DNA of 64,000 nucleotides, from positions 78,902,693-78,966,692 of the forward strand of contig NC_035449.2 of assembly GCF_002127325.2 (NCBI RefSeq), in the 5' to 3' direction. The notes under the pieces were generated by a model that was not told the origin of the DNA, ran no database searches, and saw nothing but the letters and a program-made list of their open reading frames with translations. How positions within the stretch are numbered: position 1 is the stretch's first letter; every line of letters begins with the position of its first letter. The DNA comes from Helianthus annuus (Eukaryota > Streptophyta > Magnoliopsida > Asterales > Asteraceae). Both the position numbers and the translations under genes were made by a program. This document shows positions 56,631 through 64,000 of the stretch, piece after piece.

Positions 56631-58204
56631 TAAATTCGAACAAGTTTTAAAATGGAATCACAAACAAAACCACACATAATCGGCAAGTGCACCGGTCGCA
56701 GTGTAGTGTAGATGGCAAGACCGGATATCAATCCGTGGACACTATGTGCAAACCCTAGATACTGAACTGCTATCGAATACAAAGTCAATTTTAAGTTTGA
56801 TTTTGATGATTATCTAATAACCTAATCAGTTATAAAAATGGTAAACAAGACTAGCAACGCAATATGCAAACGAACTCGGAAGCAAAGTGTAGGTCAAATA
56901 TGATGAGAAAGGACTACCTTGGTGTCGAATTCCTAGAATCATGCAACGCTATCTTGACTATGGAAATGGCTAAATATCCTAATCTACCCGAATAACCTCT
57001 CGCTAGAGATAATCAACCGAAAGATAGGGACGAAATGTGAAGTGCTAGAACGAACCGGCTCGACGTATCGATACCAAATCCCACTAATATCAAGTATATG
57101 AAAACTATTGTACCCAAAACTCTTTATTCGCGAAACAAACCAAACCTTGAGAATTGTAACCCTAGGAAACCCTAAACACGATGAAATAAACGAGCCCGAG
57201 CTATCGGTCACCCAAGCTACCCAACAACGATTAGCTAATAACCTAGCACACCTAAATCGTCTCTCGAGTCACTAGATGAGGATGCAAGTTTCAGTTTATT
57301 GATTTTAATAATTGATTAACTTGGTTTATTTCTAAACACAAGATTCAAACCGAAAACTCTAATATCAACTGATTCAAATTAAATTCTAAGTCTAGGGTGT
57401 ATTCCTACGTGCCTAAACCGTTGAATTCATCAATCAATAACCAACACAAACACTAGAACATGCAATATCAAGATCAAGGTCAAGTTCAAGATAAAGTTAT
57501 GTAAATTGCATAAAATAGCCAAACCGAGTCAAAAAAAGTCACAAACATCTAGTTCATCTCAACCTAAGTAGTTTACTAATTTAGCTGCTCATATTTATCA
57601 AAAATCTCAAACTCAGTTCTAAAAATCAAACAAGACATGGTTTCGATGCAAAAGATTAAAAAGAATAAGTAATATCAAACCCGCAGTGCTCAACCACGAA
57701 CCGGATATTTCTTTTCTTTCTCTTGCGCCAACAAACAGCCGTATCCTCTTTTCTTTATCTCTTGTGCGACCCACTCAATTGCTCATGTACGTCCCCCACT
57801 GAATGTTTTTATTTTTGAAAATAATAGGGGCTCCTCAAGATTCTTTCCTGCCGTCTAATGCTTCCTGCTGTATGCCTCCTCCAATCAAAAAATAGGAATA
57901 AAAATCCCCCACGGTGTTGGCGAAAAGAATTGGCAATCCTCCACTCATGCCTTCAAGTCACTATATATGTATGTACAATGCCTTTAGGGTTTTTTTTTGT
58001 AATCCATTCCTTTGTTTCAAAAGCCTAAAGAAAACAAAACCATTCCCCAAAAAGTCTCGTGAACTATGCATGGCTTCGGATCAAGTTTTTGTTTTGGCGG
58101 CCCACTAAAATTCCTTCACATTGATGCCATGTTTTTTGATTTAATTTTAACCCCACAACTATTAATATCTTCCTGTAGATAATAAGTTAAATGCCCATAT
58201 TAGT
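56631..58204 (-). repeat. Probable Athila-like LTR, minus strand
   Basis: No gene. GGCAAGTGCACCGG (56683) with nearby ATATCAATCCGTGG and a CAAACCAAAAC-type start resembles the end region of the Athila LTR at 30718 (GGCAAGTGTACCCC, GTATCGATCCACGG). Ends and TSD not defined; it may be a solo or truncated LTR. Confidence 0.4.
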
Positions 58205-58616
58205 TGCTTATCCAGGAACCGGCGAGTTTGACGGAGCCTCGGTCCCGATACAACGTGTTCGGTGCGTTTATTACGAATAAGAAAGGAGTAGAAGATAGAT
58301 ACGACACCGAGCAGTCACTTACAATCTGGTCTCTTATTCATATCTGAAAGTTACAGCACCACGAGACCAGTTGGACAGCATGTCCCCTCTGTGAACCAAA
58401 AGCTTATCCAAATGGAAACCCCGAGTCCCTATTTATAGACAACCACCTACAATATGTCCATCCGTCTAGATTGCCATCCATCTGGATGGTCATCCGTCCG
58501 GATGGACCTTGACATTAACAAAACCGTGTCCAACTTTCTCCTATTCTATACAATATTCAACACACGCTCTATCTAACTATTCACACAATGGCAGACGTAC
58601 GAAATATGCACCAACA
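58205..58616 (-). repeat. Sire-type solo LTR, fourth family member
   Basis: The minus strand starts TGTTGGTGCATATTTCG, like Sire-2. TATAAATAG at 58429-58438, CCATCCGGATGG-type motifs at 58458-58505 just upstream. The left edge is uncertain: 58205 gives TG, but AGGAA at 58214-58218 and 58616-58620 could be the duplication. Confidence 0.6.
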
Positions 58617-59179
58617 GGAAGCCTCATTCCCTCTTCTTCCTACACATTATTTTCTTACTCTTTTGCAATCGGTTAGTATACTACCTCCATACTTGTCAAT
58701 ATAAAGGGTTTAAATGATAAATAAAATCGTGTAACATGACTTAGAACATGTCTGATTTTGTCGATGAATGATAGTATGTTAACGCATAATATGATGTTCA
58801 TGAATCTAGTTGTGATATTTTACAATAATGTCCTCGATGATGGTAACAAACATCTAGGGCTTATGATAGACTATTCTTAGATTGAAATGTATGAATGGAT
58901 TTAGAAAGAATTAGAGATGTAAGGTATAAAAGGATTCTTCATGAATGTTCTTGTGTTCATGTATGCGCAAATATTTGTGCAAATTTATGTAAGATGATTA
59001 TGAGGATGATGTTTGTTTAGGGGTTGGTATATGTGGATGCTTTTGATACATGATAATTTTTTAAATGGCTAGATCTGTGTAATTTAGGTTGAATGGAGTT
59101 GTTTCGATATTTGATGAAATGATTGTTAGAACACGAACTTAGAATCCATAAAGATCTGTATGAAACTGGTTGAATGAAA

Positions 59180-59480
59180 GATGTCGCACACCCCTGGAAT
59201 GTGCACCTCAGAGTGCGGGTTGTACAAGCTGATACAGCGTATCGCACACTGGTGTCGCACACTCCTAAGTGTACAATCACCATTACACATTGTACAAGCG
59301 CGTAGTGCAGGATCGCATACCCCTGAGGCCGCACACTAAGGCCGCACACTCTCTTAGAGTATAAATACCTAAGCACAAGTACAAATGTTATATGCATGAC
59401 CGCACACCAGCAAGTGGCCGCACACTCTCGGTTAGGCCACACACTCACAATTGGGCTAGGTACTCTTATGGGCCGCGCAC
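59180..59480 (+). repeat. CCGCACACT motif array in the chromovirus LTR
   Basis: About 12 copies of TCGCACACC / CCGCACACT or TTGTACAAGC variants in 300 bp, in the same place in the LTR as the TCGCACAAG array at 3190-3745 but with a changed core. Confidence 0.75.
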
Positions 59481-59557
59481 TTAGAGTACATGAAGTGGAC
59501 TGTTTTGTGTTACCATTCACAATGAACTTGTGTTATAATTTATACATGGTCCCTACG

Positions 59558-62500
59558 TGTAACACCCTTATTAATATTTAATGCGTTTATGAAGATAAAC
59601 GGGTAAGTATGATTATAAATACATTGAAAATACGGGTTCATTGAAACTTTTACAAATTTAAAAGTATACAACATAACATGTGTGTGTTGGTCCCTCGCGT
59701 GGCGCGGGGGAGACCAGATTCCAGCAGGTTTGGAGCTGGGTCTTGCATTTTTCAGCAATACCGGTTTTTACGGAAACGACCATAACTTCTTCGTTATTGA
59801 TCCGTTTTACGCGATTCTTTTTCCTACGCGTCCGTAATTTAATTCTCCATCTTATGGAGTTAAAATCCTACATCCGACATAAAAAATTTTTAGACTTCTA
59901 AGCCTTCGACTCATTACCTTTTTACTGAATTTTAACTCGTTTATGCATTTTATCAAACAAACATATTTGTTTGATCCTTATTCCACATGCACCTCTTCAA
60001 ATTAATGTTATCTACCATGATAGGTTCTAGTCACATGTTTCTTACACAATTTAAACCCGTTTCCGCTTGTATGCATATTTTGACCCATTAAGGGTATTTA
60101 AGCCCTTTAAAGCTTGAAATCGCTTTCATTCATATCTAGCATCTTATTCCTACATTTCTTATCAAGTAATCTTCCACCACAACTAAATGTGTGTTGGATT
60201 TAATGTGGATATCTATGTGTTCCGAGTTTTACTCCTCGGATTATCATTTTACGGCAAAGACTCATATAAAGTCATTTGACCCAAGAATTTACATCATTCA
60301 CTATCTATACTTATTCTAAGCATTTATTTAATCCTAAAACTCGTTTCCGAACCACCTTTAAGGGTCGTTCGTTCGAATTAGCTTACAAGGGCAATTTGGT
60401 CAATTTTCATCCCTCTTTTACTACAAAGGACCTTTAAATACTTGTTTGACCCAAAATCTGACCTTTTAACTATAATCTTGTTTATAAACCCATGTGCTTC
60501 TAAAACACTATAATCATAACTCAATTTATTCGGTTTACCTAAAAGATAACTGAATACCTATATTTTAACCTTGTCTAACTCTTATAGAACTCCAAATTCT
60601 ACATGATGAGTTGTGTTATTATACATACCTGGCTCGGATCAATATATTGACCCGTTTCAATACCTTGCCTTAGTGGCCGCTAAGTGATAGCGCTGTAAAC
60701 ATCCATGTGCTATTTATTCCCTAAAATCATACAACTCGACAACCCATTAGTCGATATTGTCAAAGGGTGATAATTTCACCTTTTGACCCGTTTGGTCTAA
60801 ATGACCGATTATATTAGCGAGATGACATTTCTTACCACCTCGTATATATGACTCGCTCCGATTTACACCGTGCGATCATTTTACTTATAATTCCATTTCT
60901 TAGCACTTTTTGGCCTATTATGGCTTACGTCATAATTGTCTTTCAAAACTAACGGTTATGGTCAACGTGTGACCAAATTACCATTTTGCCCTTATTGGTT
61001 ATTATGATTTACCTTATATGGTAACCATTAAAGTACACGTTTCATTCGTCATAATATGATCGAATTACCGATTTAACTCATTTTTAGCCATCACTATGGT
61101 TTCATATCATATTTGATTATCTTGTTCCGTACGACTACACGCCAGAACACCATATCTCAATTAGGTATTTGTCTTTTACGTAATTAATACGACAAAAGGA
61201 TATTCTAAAATATATGACTAGTGTAAGATATACTTACCTTGCATCCATGTCACGCTTTTCTTTCCATACTCGCTCTGTTTGACCTGCTTCATCCACAAGC
61301 TTCCACCTAGCTTGTTAGGGGTCAAACTATCATCATATTTCATAAGATGGTTAATTTAGTCATTGTTAATCATAACTATTCCATCTTACGTATTTTTCTA
61401 TCAAAATTATCATTCGATCTTATTAATGGTCGGTTTGACTACTAAAAGTCAAACGCCCATTAGCATATAAAATGCACATTCAAGTTCGACAACTAGTTTA
61501 AGCATTCCAATAATTATCCGGTAGGCGTTATTTTTTAGGCCCCCGTTTTAACTAAAGTTCTAACTAAGTCCATTGTGTTTTCAATACTTCAACTAGCTCA
61601 AGCGATTATCAAAACTAGTTTGTTCATTCGTTTCGCAAGAACTATGGGTTCTTATCTATATGTGAGACCCGTTCATCATATCGCTAGCATTCATCCAAAC
61701 ACCTTATATAATCAAGTTCTTCATATGAACTAGTGTATAACACGATTTCATACATCTATTTATATGAACAAAATTACCAATTTCATCATAACATACAAAA
61801 ACCCATTTCAAGTCATGCATGAGCTTTCACTCGAACTTATAATTTGTTCAAGTATCTCGCTTCAACTTTCAATTATGATGATTTTAAGCACAAATATATC
61901 ATCATCTTCACTATCTAGTCAAAACCCACTTCCTAGTTTACTTGTTAATCACTTACAAGTAATATTATATCAAATTCTTCATAATTTTATCATAACTAAT
62001 GAAATTAGGCATACATAAACATCTAATTTCCTCTTTGGATCATAATCTATCAATTTATTCGCAAGTAACCTACTTGTCTCGAATTTCAACTTTAACCAAT
62101 CTAGGTTTTGTGACATACCTTATGATCCCCTTGTCGAGATGATCGTTAATATGCATTCAAACCCGAATTTGTGCTTCAATTTCCTTTCCAATTTGAGGAT
62201 TTATGGAGGAATTAGGGTTTTCCTTGTTTGCTCTCCTGTAGATCGATGCACACACACACTTAGTGTGTGTGTTATGTCTTATTTTTAGTTTTAGTAAAAC
62301 AAGTTTCCCACTTGGCAATATTAGTCCTACAGTTTCATGGATTTGTAAATGAAGCTATAACTCATAGTTTATTATTTAATTACCCATTACCAACTAGGTT
62401 GATTTTACCTAGTTAACTTAGTGGGTTCCGGGAGTTAAAACACGTTTTATTTTCAAGTCCCGTTAACTCGGGTCTCTTATGAACTTTATTTCCTCAAAGC

Positions 62501-62640
62501 TCTTATTCTCTTTTATCTAATATCAGGTTTATTTATTTATATCCTAATATTTACCGGGTTAATTTTACCACTAACGGTATTTTACCCGCTCTTTAGTATT
62601 AACGGAGTTTAATTACCAAACTTGTTTTTGGGGTGTTACA
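59558..62640. mobile_element. Solo LTR (3083 bp), TSD CTACG
   Basis: Ends TGTAACACCC and GGGTGTTACA, a perfect 10-bp inverted pair, with perfect TSD CTACG (59553-59557 and 62641-62645). No coding region. Orientation is not settled: a leader-like CCCTAATTCCTCC (62200-62230, minus) favours minus. The best frame, 61764-62018, looks accidental. Confidence 0.9.
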
Positions 62641-63628
62641 CTACGTTTGTATATGTGACGTGTGATGTTACGAGTTGTATGCTATGTGCTAGATACGTGT
62701 ACAAATACGTGGAATACTTGCATACGAATCTGTTAATATTGGTAACCATAATAGGACGTGGTTGACCCAACTTTATAAACAAATAAATAACCTGCCGCGC
62801 AAAACAAAGGTGAGTTCACACACTTTGCTAAAAGCATGTATTCCTGTAGGTTGGGAACAGAACGGACAACACTTTCCTCTTGTGTGGGATTCTCAAATAT
62901 TCTGAGGATGGAATACAGTTAAAATACTATTTATATTGCATGAACTAGCATACTAAATGAAGCTCTTTCACGAAGTCCCCACTTAACTATACTGATTAAT
63001 CGCATGTCCTGGCGAACGGGATATTAGTTGATAGCGCTATTTAGGTTTCATAAACCTCACACCGTGCCTTTTGAGGATGGGCGTGAACTAATAGGCCTCG
63101 ACAACCCGTCGATGATGATAGACATTGACAAACAGGGCACTAACAACACGTATGTGCAAAAGTTTCGGTATTATTACGGAGTTTAGTAGCTTACATATGG
63201 GGTAGCTCCCCACGACATGGTATAAATGAGTAATTTAACAAAAAGGGTTTTTGGAACTAAAACTGGATAACCCGTGAACTCGCCAACTTTATGTTGACAC
63301 CCTACTGCATGTTTTGTAGGTACTCAGTGATAGCTCAGGAGCTTGCAGTGGGGAGTGTAGTGATTGCTTTGACCCATGTTGGGTTACTTAATAATAATTA
63401 CAGACTTTAAACTCTTTCTTGAATTGTGTAACTTATGCTTCCGTTGTTATCTTTAAACGTTGTTTTTTAACTTTAAACTTTGGGCTTTAGAAATTAATAG
63501 TCATTAATCGTATTGATAGTGGTGAAAACTATTTTATTATACTTATTGTTCAATATGATTGGTGACATTACCCTATTCAGTCACACGTCTTGCGGTAGTA
63601 CTTCGTATGTGGAATTGAGGGTGTGACA

Positions 63629-64000
63629 TTAATATTGTGTGATAACAAAGACTTGGAAAAATCATCATTTAGTTCTAATCGATAGAGACTACCATCCAAG
63701 AAGGCATAACCAAATATTTGAGAATTAAAACTTATAGTAAGTTTTCCATGACTAAGAGAAACAAGAAAATCGTCTACGTCTAACTTTGGTCCTGATATAA
63801 GATTCCGAGTAATCTCAGGAATATATAAGGTATCAGAAAGTTTAATAGTTAAACCAATTTTCATAACTAAATCTAATGTTCCCATAGCCTCGACTACTAG
63901 CGGCTTTCCATTTCCCAACTTAAGCGTTCTTTGGTTTCTTTCCAGCTTCCGGATTGTATGGAATCCCTGTAAGGAATTGGTTATATGAACCATAGAACCA
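63629..64000 (-). pseudogene. pol: Copia pol fragment (protease end to pre-integrase)
   Basis: Reads ITNSLQGFHTIRKL, LKLGNGKPLVVEAMG, LYIPEITRNLISGPKL, DGSLYRLEL on the minus strand: the stretch after the Copia protease and the GAG-pre-integrase region. Open from the window end to the chromovirus LTR at 63628, which interrupts it. A typical NLISxxKL motif is present as NLISGPKL. The rest of the element is outside the window. Confidence 0.82.

Larger units (their letters stand above)
58617..63628 (+). repeat. Chromovirus LTR, 5'-truncated, split by a solo LTR
   Basis: Collinear with the LTR at 2319-4736: shared GGTTAGT block, GAACACGAAC near 59132, AAGGTGAGTTCACAC (62806-62820), and an end GAGGGTGTGACA. 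Its first 300-400 bp are missing at the left. The right end cuts a Copia pol frame. No internal region attached. A CGCACAC array lies at 59180-59480. Confidence 0.75.

Overview
This window is plant nuclear repeat DNA. It contains chromodomain Ty3 elements, an Athila element with a tRNA-Asp-type primer site, and Sire-like Copia elements with an initiator-Met primer site, nested in one another with short target-site duplications (TSDs). The style of the Sire-like Gag and of the ORF at 4737-6975 recalls daisy-family (Asteraceae) genomes, but that is from memory. I found no host housekeeping gene, tRNA or rRNA. Almost everything is a mobile element or a decayed part of one.

Layout. 1-4736 is the 3' end of a chromovirus (RNase H, integrase, chromodomain, 3' LTR, + strand). 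It cuts into a minus-strand ORF (4737-6975) that has its own TATA box. 7.1-10.4 kb holds a tandem repeat and three more small ORFs, each with a TATA box. 10.4-13 kb is AT-rich and contains a foldback MITE sitting in a (TA)n tract. From 12979 a decayed Ty3 gag (+) runs in three pieces (12979-13362, 20721-21092, 56517-56630). It is split by Sire-1 (13363-20720, TSD TCTTA) and by the older Sire-3 (21093-56516). Sire-3 itself carries a chromovirus solo LTR (24774-27784, TSD ACTTT, with a Mutator-type MITE inside), a 14.3 kb Athila (30718-45017, TSD CACAC), and a second solo LTR (45578-56029). The second solo LTR lies inside the Sire-3 primer-binding site and contains Sire-2 (47867-54218, TSD AGCAT). 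56.6-64 kb has an Athila-like LTR, a fourth Sire LTR, a chromovirus LTR interrupted by another solo LTR (59558-62640, TSD CTACG), and a Copia pol fragment.

Four things stand out. (1) Sire-1, -2 and -3 carry only a long Gag with two zinc knuckles and a coiled coil; protease, integrase, RT and RNase H are absent, so they look like a gag-only non-autonomous family that needs a helper. (2) They share a noncoding block of about 0.75 kb between Gag and the 3' LTR, containing a hairpin whose arms change together between copies. (3) Nearly every family has its own short, mostly palindromic motif repeated in its LTR, often directly upstream of the TATA box, and again in an internal noncoding segment before an ORF. 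(4) The Athila 3' LTR contains a copy of the Sire-3 DNA that flanks its 5' LTR.

Relative ages from LTR differences counted by eye agree with the nesting: Sire-3 about 7 %, Athila about 3 % (part counted), Sire-1 and Sire-2 about 2 %. Coding regions are broken mostly by stops that G-to-A or C-to-T changes would explain.
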